64,000 bases of DNA from Chionoecetes opilio (Eukaryota > Arthropoda > Malacostraca > Decapoda > Majidae): the NCBI GenBank assembly GCA_016584305.1, contig JACEEZ010013901.1, positions 59,759 through 123,758 on the forward strand, given 5' to 3'. The position numbers and the translations under genes were made by a program. How positions within the stretch are numbered: the first letter of the stretch is position 1; each line of letters begins with the position of its first letter. The notes under the pieces are model-generated. The model saw only the letters and a program-made list of their open reading frames with translations. It did not search any database and had not been told where the DNA came from. Below, piece by piece: positions 22,488 to 34,038 of this stretch.

Positions 22488-24202
22488 TTATGGGCCTATA
22501 ATATTATCCCATGCAAGATTTGTGAAGACATGGGGCTTGATGGAGAGTGGTAGAACAGCTCTCTGGTTGAAGCCCATTGCCAACTTCTGCAGACACAGAG
22601 CGGTATCATTCTCTTCCAGCTGGTCATAAGACACCCCATGTCCAAACTTATTCAGTATCCGAATGACCTCAGTGTTTCCAGTGAGTGCTTTTACCGCATA
22701 AGGAAGCAGGAAATGTTTTGGTGGTTTATACTGCCCACGTGTAACAGCGTATATCATGTCCTGGCTAAATGACTCGACAAGAATAGCAGTCCTTTGGGAT
22801 TTATTCGTAGTACTAGTTGTATCTCCAGTGAGGAGCCCGACCAGAAATCGCTGTAACTCATTTGGTATGGCGATATGAGTAGCTACATCAGACGGATGAT
22901 ATGGCCACGGGGTGAAAATCATGTCCTTCTTGATGGCCGTTCGGATATGTGACGAAGTCTGATCTATGATCTTGTTGATATCTGTAGACTTTGCCTTCCA
23001 AAGCTTGAGCTCCCTATGTAGATTTTGATTTTCCAAGACAACATCCTTTAATGAGACACAGCATGGAACCATCAACAACTTTCCCTTGTCGTCGGAAAAT
23101 ATTTCTACTGCACCTCCAAGCTCGAATTTCAGTCTTCTGTGCATATTCTTCTTTGTTGAATCCTTCAGAAGATTAACTCCACCAGACAACATTAATGATT
23201 CCAATTTTGTGGTCAAGGAGGTGACTGGTATAATCCTCTTGTTGGGGATAATATCTTCTCTGATGTATTCGAAAAGTTCTTGGTAAGCTTCTCCTTCAAC
23301 CTTGTGATACAGTATAAATTCATCTGTTACTTTTCTCTTCTTCATTCTCATTGCTGTCCTCTTTGTTCCTAGTGTAATTCCTATAGCATGAAGTGTGGTA
23401 GTGTGCCTCTGCGGCAACAATGTCTCTACTGGTTAGTGCTATCATCCTGCCGTCTGCATTTCTGACGGCACTCTCTCTTAGTGTTTGATCTACTCTCAGT
23501 TGTGAAGCTAGCGTAAGTGTTTCACGTGTATTGGAGTGCTTTTTGAACTTGACCTTGCTACAGAATACGCAGATCGGAGCATAAACTCTTGATTCATGTG
23601 TTGATGTTCTGGAAGACTTTTTTGGAGGACAGTCACTACTACCAGATAGATCACTACTACATTCACCTGCTTTACTTTTCAGAGTTTCCAAGTCTCTTTT
23701 CATGGTGAACATGCTTCTACATTTTCGATGATAGAATATAATTGGAACTTCTTTGTCCTGAAGCGTTTTTGAAACGTCTAGAATGGGGACATGGTTCCTG
23801 ACTTTGGCGGCTTCAAGTAAGGTTAACCAGGAGGCATGGCTTTGAGGACTGACAAAATGTTCATCTCCGTCGGATACTGCCTGGTGTATGATGCACAGTT
23901 TCTTGGCGGGTGCCTGTGGCGTTTCCATGTTAACGGACATTCCAGGCCTCCTACGTTGAAGTTCCACAGCTACCACGACACCGGATTCTGGTCCCGGATT
24001 CTTCTCTACATCACCAGCCTTCAACAATAGCTTCGAGAGGTAGTCGGCTGCTACTCTACCTCTCCACTCCAAAAACCCGACTTTCTCTGAACGCACGACC
24101 TGCGGGCCGGCTGGTCTTCCGGCAGTGGTGGTCTCCTCGAGGGTCTCCAACGTCGCCAGTCGATCGTCCGGTCCGTCTCTCGCCGATGAAATACGACACC
24201 TG
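22488..24202 (-). pseudogene. Uncharacterised transposon-borne protein with N-terminal 2A motif and zinc-finger-like region
   Basis: The exon opens after an acceptor-like tttttcag (24203). Residues upstream of the first ATG are open in frame, so the start probably lies in an earlier exon. At 23989-24012 the frame reads GDVEKNPGP, the consensus 2A ribosome-skipping site. Then follow a Cys/His region (LCIIH ... FYHRKCRSMFTMKRD; ICVFC ... RDIVAAEAHYHTSCYRNYTR) and, after a one-base shift near 23330, VEGEAYQELFEYIREDIIPN, LKDSTKKNMHRRLKFELGGA, a coiled stretch (SLKDVVLENQNLHRELKLWK), SFSQDMIYAVTRGQYKPPKH and LNKFGHGVSYDQLEENDTAL, ending at LAWDNI. I know this as a large, unnamed family repeated in crustacean and cnidarian genomes; no function is established. 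The family's C-terminal part is missing here. Apart from the one shift it is intact. Confidence 0.75.
23989..24012 (-). other. 2A ribosome-skipping motif GDVEKNPGP
   Basis: The D(V/I)ExNPGP consensus is complete, preceded by the usual hydrophobic run (YLSKLLLKAG). In known 2A sequences the ribosome skips the Gly-Pro bond, releasing the upstream peptide. Here that peptide would be at least about 50 residues, and the main protein would start at the Pro. Confidence 0.9.
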
Positions 24203-26123
24203 AAAAAGAATTTTTTTTTTAATTATATGTATGTATATTTATATAATTATATAATATACAGTTTGGAAAAGGGGGATAACTCCCATAAAGCTGCCACTGC
24301 CACAATGCTATCACATGTTTTCTAACTCTAGGCATTTATACCTTCCCAAAAAACACTATTAGCATTCTCGCCCTAATTTGATACCGACCAACCCCCCAGG
24401 CTGATCGCCTATAATGACGGAAGCTACAAAGCTGATTGAAAGCTCCCTCGATAGGTCGTAAACGAGTAGAAAGGTTGTGACTGGCTAAGGCGTCATCCGT
24501 CACCAGCCAATGACAAACAGTTTTTAAAACTTCTCGACCAATAACAAGCCAGCGATACATATTTCCGGGCAAGAATGGCATGCCAGACTGCCTCTGTCCG
24601 CCTTCTGTCCCCGTCATCTAAAACTAATTCTCGTTTTATTTTTAATGCTTGCGTTTTAAGTAGTTTTAATGTATCAGATAGTAAGATATATAAGTAAGGA
24701 GCCTGTGTTGCTAGTGTATTGGTGGTAGAAGGTGTGTATGTGTGTTAAAATGGTGAATATTTGTGATATGGGGCGGCTCCGCGGCAAGTATTTCTCCGTC
24801 ACTCTCTGCCCCGCCAGCTCGGCCAGCAGTCACCTCATCATAACATCTTTAAATCACCCTTATTTAAGGTGACACACGGTGCTACATTGATTTAGATAAT
24901 GACACGTGGATATAACATCTCACCATAATCACTAAGTTGTATAATAACGAGTGATAAGACGTTTAAGCCTGCCCAAACCTATCTTGGCGGAGGAGGCGGC
25001 GGCCTGCCCCGTCCGCCGCCTCTCTCAAAAACCGCCGTCATCCGCCTCACCTGTGCCTTCCTGAAGAAGACAGTCAGCTCCTACGCCTGTGATGGCACCA
25101 TAGGATATCACCAGTGATCATAGGATTCCTCAAAGGGTCCTCGCTTTCCTACTAAATAATTACCAAGGAGATCTCCGCTGGCGGCGGACATCGGCTGCCG
25201 CCCGCACAACACAACACCCCGTTATCAGCTGTATAATATGTGCCTTCCTGAAGAAGTCAGGTCAGCTCCCACGCATGTGATAGCCCATAGGATATCACCA
25301 GGGACCATAGGATTCCTCAAGGGGTTCTCGCACCCCTACTAAATATTACCAAATTTTATTATAGCTTGAAAAACATGGGGTTTTTTTTGGTTTTTTTAAT
25401 TGTTGGGGTCCTGGAACCAAACCTATATTTTACCATTAGTTATGTGTTTCGTTATACGAGATTTCGCTTTACGAGTATGCCAGGTGGAACCTAACTGCTC
25501 GTATCTTCGGGATCTCCCTGTATATAGAAATCTTCGAAAACTGTATCAGGAAGATACGCTGCCAGACGTACAAACGCACGGGAGGCTGACAAGGGAGGGA
25601 GGAGGTGCTTGGGATTAAACCCACGTGTGGTAGTCTATAGAAAGTGTCGTACCTCAGGCATTAACACACTGCTGTACACATTAATGTTTCTTATATACTT
25701 TGCTGGTATTCGTCAGTTGCATTTATATATATGTATACATCAAGAAAGTTCTCTCTGTGTAGGAAAAGTTGTATATTTGTGGCCCTTCATACTATAATAA
25801 TAGGAATAGTGGGCACGCAGTGAATCATTTGACAAATGCTTATTCTACGATTAATATGTCCCATTTTCATTAAAAATATGAGAGAAAAAGATCTACATAT
25901 ATTAATGTAACGAAACAGCAACAGAAACGGTCTTATAGTAATGCCCGCAATAGTACTTTTTTCCCATGAAAAATAGAAATACTGGCGTTGTGTGGCAGCC
26001 TCAGCTTTCAATGTCTATAGTTTTTAGTCAGGTCCTCCGTCGATGTAAAAATCTCATTTTTGGCCGCGGTGGCGGTTAGTACCCTTCTATCGCGGCGCGC
26101 CTCATATGTATCTGGTGTACCGT

Positions 26124-27835
26124 TTACTCATCCTCTGAATCCTCAGAATCCGGCTCAAGGTCGGGTTTCTGCTGCTGCACTGCTTGGTTGGTGCAGGTCT
26201 GGAGCTTGCACATATCAGTGCATATGAGGCCATTGACCAGGCATGCACAGTCAGGCAGCTTGCAAACCCGTGAACACTTGCAAGCCAGTAGCTCCAACAC
26301 CACCTCTGGTGCTGGTGCCGAACGCATCCAGAGGATGTTCAGCTTCCCGTCTTCTTCAGTCCAGCCATGCTCACTGGGGCTTGGCACGTTGGCCTTGGGC
26401 TCTAAACAGCGTCTCCAGATAGCAGCCTGGAAGTTGACTCTCTGTGCGTGTAGGAAGAGGCAGTCTCTGCATGGTGGCAGCTGGCTTGACTCTGCTTCCC
26501 CTATCTTTGCACAGAAGAGCTGGTAGTGCAGCTCGTTGACACTCTTGCCCCCGCAACATGCAACACAATGCCCAAGGCGGTTGAGGATGCTTATCAGCTC
26601 AACATTACCTGTCAAAGACTTGACACTGAAGGACAGGGCAATGTGTTTGGGCGGCTTGGCTTTGCCACATGTCACTGCATACACAATGTCCTGGCCAAAC
26701 GATTGCAGGAGACTCTGAACTCTTGGGGTTACACTGTCAATGCTGTCAGGGTCGTCGGACCCTGTGAGCAGGGTGCGCAAGAAGCACAAGAGTGATTCTG
26801 GAACGATATCAGGTTTGACACTCTCTATCTCTGGTGGCCAGGATTGGTTGATATCTTTGGCTTTGGTCTTGATGTCAGCCCCGAGTTGCTTGGCAGCCTT
26901 TGTTTGGAGTTCCTGGGCATCACCTCTGGACAGGGTCTTCAACTGTTTCTTTAGAGATTGGTTTTCCCTGACAAGTTCCTGCACAGTTAAGCTGTCTGGA
27001 TAGATGAGAAGTTTGCCATTATGATCTTGGATGATGTGAAGAAATCCACCAAACTCCTTCTCAATCCTTTGCCGCAGGTGTTTTTTGGTGGAGTCCTGCA
27101 CTTGGTTCACACCAAAGCTCTTCATGGATGCCACAAGTCTAGAGGTAACATCAGTCATCATCAGGACCTTTGGGGTACCGAAAAGCTCCATTCTGATGTA
27201 ATGAAAGAGCTCACTGTATGACTGACTAACAGCCGCCTCATATATATCTTCATCTTCTTTGTCATCGGCACTGACAGCACCCTTCTGCTGTGAAGTTTCG
27301 CCCCGTGTGTAGAATCTATAGCAGGACCTGTGGTATGTGCTTCAGCGGCCACAATATCTCTGCTTACAATGCCAAGTATTCTGCTGTCCAGTTTCTTTGT
27401 GGCAGCATTCCTGATCTTAGCATCAGCTCTCAGTTCTCTGCACTTCACCAACACTTCTCGAGTCTTCTGTCGTTTGGCGTACTTGTTTGTTTTCTGGCAA
27501 ATTATGCACTCTGCTTCATATGTTCTTGAGGTGCTAGGGATTGCACGACCAGCTATTGCAGGGTTGCTATCCTCAGGACAGCCATTGGTAGTCTTCTCTT
27601 TTTGAGCAAGGATGCCATCTAGTGCTTACTTCATCGTGAAGATGCTGCGACATTTTTTGTGGTAATTGAGAGCAGGGATCTCTCCTTCGGGAGTGTCTTC
27701 AGCCAACTCCAATATGGGCTCATGACGCCGTATTTGAGCTGCCCGGAGGAGAGTTTTCCAGGAGTCGACGGATTGTGGTGAAATTAGGTTTCCATTGTCC
27801 ATCGGAACAATGAATGATGCACTCTAGCCTGCGGC
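26124..27835 (-). pseudogene. Paralogue of the 22.5-24.2 kb protein, with CXC-like cysteine tail
   Basis: The minus strand gives the same order of blocks as the gene at 22488-24202: CIIH ... NYHKKCRSIFTMK, ECIICQKTNKYAKRQKTREV, SRDIVAAEAH, then DSTKKHLRQRIEKEFGG, VRENQSLKKQL, SFGQDIVYAVTCGKAKPPKH and LTGNVELISILNRLGH. It then has a C-terminal half absent from the first: HAQRVNFQAAIWRRCLEPK, EEDGKLNILWM and a cysteine cluster (ACKCSRVCKLPDCACLVNGL, CTDMCKLQTCTN) like a tesmin/TSO1 CXC motif, ending acidic (EDSEDE) at TAA 26124. Lesions: a one-base shift near 27807, TAA near 27627 after FTMK, and a one-base deletion near 27336 inside the AHYHRSCY box. The last 355 codons are clean. No 2A motif was seen. 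Confidence 0.75.
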
Positions 27836-28639
27836 GCGTTTGGAGTCGGATCAGTTACAAGGGTGCTCAGTGTCCGCCATCATTCAGCTCGTCCATCTGC
27901 AACAGACAAGAACATGGATTAGAATTTTTTTTTTGCAGTTCTTTCAACGTAAATACTCCTGGTAATATATAAGGCTTAAGACGTAAATGATATCAAGATA
28001 TGGATTTCTATGAATATACAGTTTTTGTTTTTAGCCTCTTAGACGTCAATATATAACATTTGAAGAATAGTAAGAGTACCATTTAAAAGATGATCATCAC
28101 CCTACAATCTCATCTCAATGGCATTTTATCGAGAAATTACTTGTTTTAAGAGTTGTTGTAACGAAATATGGCTGGGAAACGCAATTTTTTTCAATTTTGA
28201 TGAAAACTGCCTTCAACTTCCGGCTTCATTTGCGCAAAAAACTATGACATATATAGCAAAAATGCACGGAGACAAACCTTGCAGAATTTAATTTAACTAA
28301 AGCCTTAGTCCATATACCTTTATGCCTATGATGCACCGTTTCATAAATAAAAATGGAAAATATGAAAAAATTACCCAAGAAAGTGGGTTTTTCACAAAAA
28401 TATACCGTAAAGCTACCAACATGGAAAGGCTATCATACATAATTTTACTTCTATTGATGCAACAATCAAAATGGCACAAGTATAGTTTTGCCACCTTGGG
28501 TGGTACCGATATCTGGTCCGGCCCATGGACTATATGTAATGAAAACATTTTAGCTACAATAATTTTTTCATTTTTTCAACTGGACGTATGTAAGTATAAA
28601 CACTAATACCCAGATCATGACCACAGGATAATTCTACTT

Positions 28640-29980
28640 ACAGTACGTATCTCTGGTTCACCGACTACGTTAAGTCCACCTGTAAGTCCATTCTAAGGTG
28701 AACTTGGGGTGGAATTCAAAGAGAGGTTTTCTTTGAGGATTGTTAAATAAATATAGGCCTCCGTTACTGGAACCCGGTCAACACTGTTATTGAAAAAAGA
28801 GGCTAGGCAGTGGCGTTATGATGTTGTTCACAAGGAAAAGCAACTGAGTGGCTAAACGACTTCAATGATGTCATGAGACTCGCCAGCATATCACAGTCAT
28901 GTTATCAAAAATGCCAGCCAATCACAATACAGAAAATGTTCCTTATTCTGAAGGAATACCATGTCTCGCCGCCATATGAGAGAAAAATAAAACTTATAAG
29001 GATAACCATAGCAGAGTGGTATGATATGGTAGTCCACTACGATAACCCCCCCATCAACAACACCCACGCGAAACTCCCGCCCTGCTTCAACACAGGGCAA
29101 CCGCCTCCGCTTCTCTCTCCTACTACCCCCTCCCGCTCACTCATCCCCCTCTCCATCACACCACACACATTTAATGATTGTTCTATTTAACCTAACTCTC
29201 ATAAATATTTGTCGTAACTCATAAATTATCACCTACATACATATCCAACCACTGCAAATCTTAATTTTCATATCTTATGAACCAGAGGCGTGCACACACA
29301 TTCAGAAGGGCAGGGGCTCATCTCCAAAAAAAGGGCACTCACCAAAAACTTATAAATTCTGGAAGACTACAATCATGCTCAAGCGAGCGAGCTTGTATGT
29401 GTATGTCATGTGCGATGTGCCTGTAGGGCAATATTATCATTTGATATCTTTCGCACTTAAACACGTAAACGATTTATCAAAGTAACATTGCTATAATTTT
29501 GTATTTACATATCTTGAGAAAACAATGACAAATCAGCTAGAGCCCCATCATGACGCCCATCTTTTGGAAAAGCTGTAGACGAACAATACCTTTGTTCCTG
29601 AATGGATGTCCATTGTTGATTGTCCTGCACACAAGGAATACACTAACTCATCACCACAAAACATGGGACTTTACTTAGTTTTTAGCAACTAAAGCTATCA
29701 AATACCAAGAACAAATAATCCAAATGTTATTGAAACGTACCCACGTCCATATACATCGATAGAACGGACTAAAAGGGGTGAACCTTCGTCAGATAACGCC
29801 GATTGTACACACACAAAAAAAAATTGCAATAATATGAGCCACCTCAAGCCAAGTTCCTCCCTCTTCTGTGACGTCATATATTACAACTTAGAGGCATTAC
29901 AGAATTTGTGCATGTTTTATCTATATAATTTATTTATTTATATATTTATTTTATTTTATTTTATATTATTTTTGTGTGTA
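28640..29980. other. Unassigned, AT-rich
   Basis: No ORF with recognisable content. A possible hAT-like end (gaggcgtgcacacacattcag) occurs near 29286. Nothing else is supportable. Confidence 0.4.
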
Positions 29981-29984
29981 TTTA

Positions 29985-30845
29985 CCTAGTTGTGTTTTAC
30001 AGGGTCTGAGCTACACTCGTGTGGTCCCGTCTCCGTATCTACATTTATCCAGTCTTTCTTTCAATTGGTGCACATTATGTGCCGATATCACCTCCTCATT
30101 TTGTCCATTCCAAACTTCTACATTTCTATGAGGGAAGCTGTACTTCTTTATGTTGTTCAGGCATCTCCCTTTTCCTAGTGTTTTTGTATATCCTCTTGTG
30201 TATCGACCTTCTCTTTGCTTCCGAGTCAGTAGTCTCTCATTGTCTGTTTCTTCCATCCTACTTATCAGCTTTAAAGTTGTTATTAAGTCTCCTCCTTCTC
30301 ATCTCTATTCAAGTGTTGGTAACTTTATTTCCTGCAACCTTTATTCATAAGAAATTTCTTCTAGCTCTGGTACAATCTTTGCTGCCATTCTCTGTATCCT
30401 CTCCAACTTTTTCACATGCTTCTTTTTATATGGGGACCATACAATGGCAGCATATTCCATTTTTGGTCGGATCATTGTAGTAATTATCTTGTTCATCATA
30501 TTTTTGTCCATGTAATGAATGCCACTCTAATATTCTTCAACATCCTGTATGTATCTCCAAATATATTATTTATATGTTTTTCTGGTTGCTGGTTATTCTG
30601 CATTATCACTCCCAGGTCCTTTTCTTCATGAACCTTTTGTAATTACTTCATTTCCCATTTTATATGGCCATTTATATCTTTTCGCTTTTTCCAATCTCCA
30701 TCACATGACACTGATTCACAATTGAATTCCATTTTCCCATCTTCTGCTCCATTCGTAGATCTTGTTCAGGTCATTTTGTAGTGTTTCACAATCTTTATAG
30801 TTTTTTTATTTCTCTTAATAGTTTTGCACCATCCGCAAACAAACT
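29985..30845 (-). pseudogene. LINE 3' portion (CR1-like RT C-terminal half)
   Basis: On the minus strand LFADGAKLLR is a decayed active-site box. It is followed by IRPKMEYAAIVWSPYKKKHV, ERIQRMAAKIVPELEE, TLKLISRMEETDNERLL and a tail SFPHRNVEVWNGQNEEVISA / NVHQLKERLDKCRYGDG. Several in-frame stops are present. The upstream end (30845) abuts the fragment that starts at about 30890. Confidence 0.8.
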
Positions 30846-30889
30846 TAATATAAAAAAGAAATGTATTTCTTCAGGGAGCCCCTTCAGGA

Positions 30890-31110
30890 GCAGGGATCCT
30901 TCCCATCGGGTTGTATCTGTTAGATAATCCGGCGTGGAGGAGGCCAAGGGGGCGCCCACAAGGCAGGTGGCTGGGGCAAGTTGAGTTTTCCTGTTGAGAG
31001 TTGCTTGGTCTGAGAAGGGAGCCTGCATGGGGACTTCGCGCGTGGTGATCCCCAGGAGTGGCGTCGTAAGGTGGGCGAGGCGACGCGCCCCCCAGCATAT
31101 TCCCCCAATG
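30890..31110 (+). pseudogene. LINE 3' end, tail to tail with the next copy
   Basis: About 220 bp of the same family as 2410-4945 (cccatcgggttgtatctgtt; aatccggcgtggaggaggcc), plus strand, ending cccccaatggttgatca. It is immediately followed by the inverted 3' end of a second copy. Confidence 0.85.
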
Positions 31111-33590
31111 GTTGATCATTGATACGCCGGGAGGCGCGTCGCTTCGCCCACCTTACGACGCCACGCCTGGGGGTCACCACGCGCGAGTCCCCATGCAGGC
31201 TCCCTTCCCAGACCAAGCAGCTCTCGACAGAAACATCAACTTGCCCCAGCTACGAGCCTTGTAGGCACCCCGTTGGCCTCCTCCACGCCGGAATGTCTCT
31301 TACAGATACAACCCGATGGGAATGATCGGTTTCAGGGTAGCGTGCCATATGCCCATATAGCCTAAATTGGCGCTGACGGACTATGCAGGTAATAGGCCTC
31401 GATTCAGTCTCACAGTGCAATCTCTGATTTGACACGTAATCATCCCAACGATACCCCATGATTCTGCGAAGACACATATTACCAAAGGCATCAATTCGCC
31501 TCTTCAAGTCGCTATTTAGTGTCCATGTCTCACAACCATGAGAATCACAAGCGACTTAAAGACCCGGATCTGTGTCCTCCTGCACAGGTACCGACAACAC
31601 CAAATACTCGTACTGAGCGAGTCCATAACACCGTGGGCTATGCCAATCTGCCGTAACACTTCTTGACATGACCTGCCATCATTATGGACTGCACAACAAA
31701 GGTATGTAAAAATTTCCAAGATCTCAATGTCCTCGCCGCACGCATGAACAGACTGTACTGTTTCATCTAGTAAGCCTCCAAACACCTGGACCTTGGTCTT
31801 GAGCCAGGAGACCTCAAGTCCCAGAGGCTTTGCCTCCTCGTGCAGCGCCTCGAGAGTCATCACCAGGACCTCCAGCGACTCAGCAAATATTACTGCATCA
31901 TCGGCAAAAACAAGATCAGTGATCTTGGTGTTGCCAAGATTCGAGGATGCTCCACAGTCCACAATCACTTTGATCTACAACTTGGCCCAATACCCAGTCC
32001 ATACAAGTGTTGAAAAGTGATGGGGCAAGGACGCACCCTTGCCACACTCCTGTATTAACAGGAAAAAAGCTGGATACACCTCCTCCACACTTCACAGCAC
32101 TCTCAGTCCCAGAGTAAAGACCAGTCATCAAACCAATAGTCCTTGCAGGAATCCCGCGAAGTCGCAGAAGATCCCAGAGTGACTCACGATGCACTGAGTC
32201 AAACGCCTTCTTGAGATCAACATAGGCTGCAAGTATCCCCTGTCGAAACTCACATCGGCGTTCTACCACGATACAAAGCGCTAGGATACAGTCCGTTGTT
32301 GACTTACCAGGCGTGAACCCAGACTGCTGAAGTCTCTGATGCTTCAGCAGATGACTGCGAATCCGTGTCAGCAATAGATGGGCAAGCACCTTGCCTGGCA
32401 AGCTGAGCAGTGTAATACCGCGGCAATTGTTGCAGTCCTGACGGCCCCCTTTCCCTTTCCAGATAGGGACAACCAGCCTTCTTTTTCAGTCAGTAGGAAT
32501 GGTACCTGATTGCCACACGGCAGTCAGAACAGCATGCAACCCGCGGATCATGGCCTCACCCCCAGCTTTGAGGAGCTCCGCACTGATATTACAAACACCA
32601 GCTGCCTTTCCACCCCTCAACTTTGGTACAGCCTCTCTGACCTCGTCAAGAGAGGGTGCGGTTTCGTCAATGGGAGGATCGGCATCCACTGCTCGTAATC
32701 TAGTGGTGTGAAGCTGCTCAATTGGAGGGTCCAACATGAACAACTGCCCAAAGTACTCAGCCCAAGGAGCCATCTGCCCATCCATGTCCGACACGAGGCA
32801 CCCATCTGCTGCTCGAATAGCACTCGCCCGGGATGGAGACTTGGAACTTCATGGATGGAGACTTCTTCAAGGCTCGGTAGGTGAGTCGGAGGTCATTAGC
32901 GTTCAAGTGCCCCTCGACATCCTCAGCGAGACTCCTGACATACCTCTCCTTGTCTCTCCCCAGGAGGGTTCTAGACCTGCGTGACAGGGCCCTGTGCTGG
33001 TACTGGTTCCCAGCCAGCCTGGCACCGCGACTCTTCTCGATATTTTCCAGCATCTCCGTCGAGATAAAACCACGCCTTGACCTCGGGCGCTCCCCAATAC
33101 ACTCCTTGGCAGCCTGGAGAGTTTCACGTTTGAAGGTATCCCACAGTTCTACAGGGTCCTTGAGGGCACATCAAACCGATTTGAGACTGCCACTGCATTC
33201 TCATGGGCACATGTCATGTCCTTCAGCTTCTCAAGATGAAACACAGTATGGTTACCTCTTGAGATTCTTCTAGGCTTGACATGAAGCTTAAGTGTAGCAA
33301 CAACAAGTCTGTGATCAGTTGCAAAGAACTCAGCACTCCGGGAAACCCTGCAGTTCTGAAGACACCTCCAACGAGAATTAACGAAGATGTGGTCGATCTC
33401 CTTAGCTACCCCTCCTCCATTACTATACCATGTCCAGAGGTGCAGCTCTGGTCTCTGATACCAAGAACCTGCAATTCTCAACCTTCTGAACCTCGCAAAA
33501 TTCAGAAGCAGAGAACATTTAATGTTTCTGGTACCGGAGCCATGGGGACCAACACATAACTCGTAGTCTTCTCTCACAGTGAGGTTTTAC
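31111..33590 (-). pseudogene. Non-LTR retrotransposon, endonuclease + RT, minus strand
   Basis: Second copy of the LINE at 2410-4945. It begins in the endonuclease (EDYELCVGPHGSG; EIDHIFVNSRWRCLQNCRVS) at about 33577. It then carries the RT blocks SLDEVREAVPKLRGGKAAGV, VDLKKAFDSVHRESLW, TGVWQGCVLAPSLFNTCMDW and VFADDAVIFAESLEVL. The C-terminal part RRIDAFGNMCLRRIMGYRWD ends at the tail near 31119. Frames are broken at about 33170, 32830, 32480, 31930 and 31520. It preserves the two Ts that the first copy has lost, so it is a useful reference for the family. Confidence 0.9.
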
Positions 33591-33774
33591 CAGAGGTGGG
33601 GCTTGATCCAATTTAAAAGTGATTAACTCTTTGAGTCGATGCAGATCTGGATCTTGATCCAGGAATTTTGTAATGATATCCTGAGGGCTTGGTGTTCTCC
33701 ACCCACAAAGTGGAGCCCGACACCATTCGGGAAGTCTACACACGCACACTTTAAATTTTTAGCTCCCCCATGCC

Positions 33775-33829
33775 CAGTGGCTTACCCAGAAAATTGAAAA
33801 GGGGGGGGGCCAAATACTATAATTATATA

Positions 33830-33869
<40 letters not shown>

Positions 33870-34038
33870 TATAATATATATATATATATATAATATAATA
33901 GACCACTGTAGATATAGTGGTCTGTGATATATATATATTTATTTATTTATAATAAATATATTTTAGTATTATTTATTTTTTGCAAAGGGGGGGGGCATGG
34001 CCGCATGCCCCCCCCCCCCCCCCCTCGGTACGCCACTG
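33775..34038. mobile_element. hAT-type MITE, 264 bp, 8-bp target duplication CCCATGCC
   Basis: The ends CAGTGGCTTACC and the inverted GGTACGCCACTG are flanked by CCCATGCC at 33767-33774 and 34039-34046. Eight-base duplications and CAGTGGCG ends are hAT hallmarks. The interior is G-runs and (TA)n with a small palindrome (gaccactgtagatatagtggtc). Confidence 0.9.

Larger units (their letters stand above)
22314..24386 (-). mobile_element. 2.07-kb transposon with 127-bp inverted repeats and a 2A-bearing gene
   Basis: CGGTATCAAATTAGGGCGAG at 22314 is matched inverted at 24386. The arms stay about 93% identical for about 127 bp (to tttttccaaa at about 22440 and its mirror at about 24260). One gene, minus strand, fills the space between. 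Neither the termini nor the protein match a transposon superfamily that I can name. The target duplication is unclear (at most a few bases around ACC). Confidence 0.8.
21903..25522. mobile_element. Tigger-like element (CAGGGAGGTCC ends), host of a nested gene-bearing element
   Basis: TACAGGGAGGTCCCG at 21903 and the inverted ...CGGGATCTCCCTGTA ending at 25522 are at TA sites. Subterminal tatacgag motifs are repeated. The family recurs at 46210-46531 (one end), 49076-49853 (a complete short copy, reversed) and 53265-53395 (right end). No Tigger transposase is visible. The coding interior belongs to the element at 22314-24386. Confidence 0.8.
20005..28532. mobile_element. Outer inverted repeats of a nested transposon stack
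   Basis: TAGTCCATGGGCCGGACC at 20005-20022 recurs inverted at 28515-28532. The similarity continues inward in patches (ggtaccAYCCRAGGTGGCAA, then tatgatagcc and ggtagctt), giving diverged arms of perhaps 150-200 bp. The pair encloses both paralogues of the uncharacterised family described below, and the outer paralogue (26124-27835) lies just inside the right arm. Arms this diverged suggest an old element. I did not find a target duplication. Confidence 0.6.

Noticed and set aside
30890..31200. Twin-priming 5' inversion
   Set aside because: Both joined pieces include the 3' end of the LINE, whereas twin priming inverts only the 5' part.
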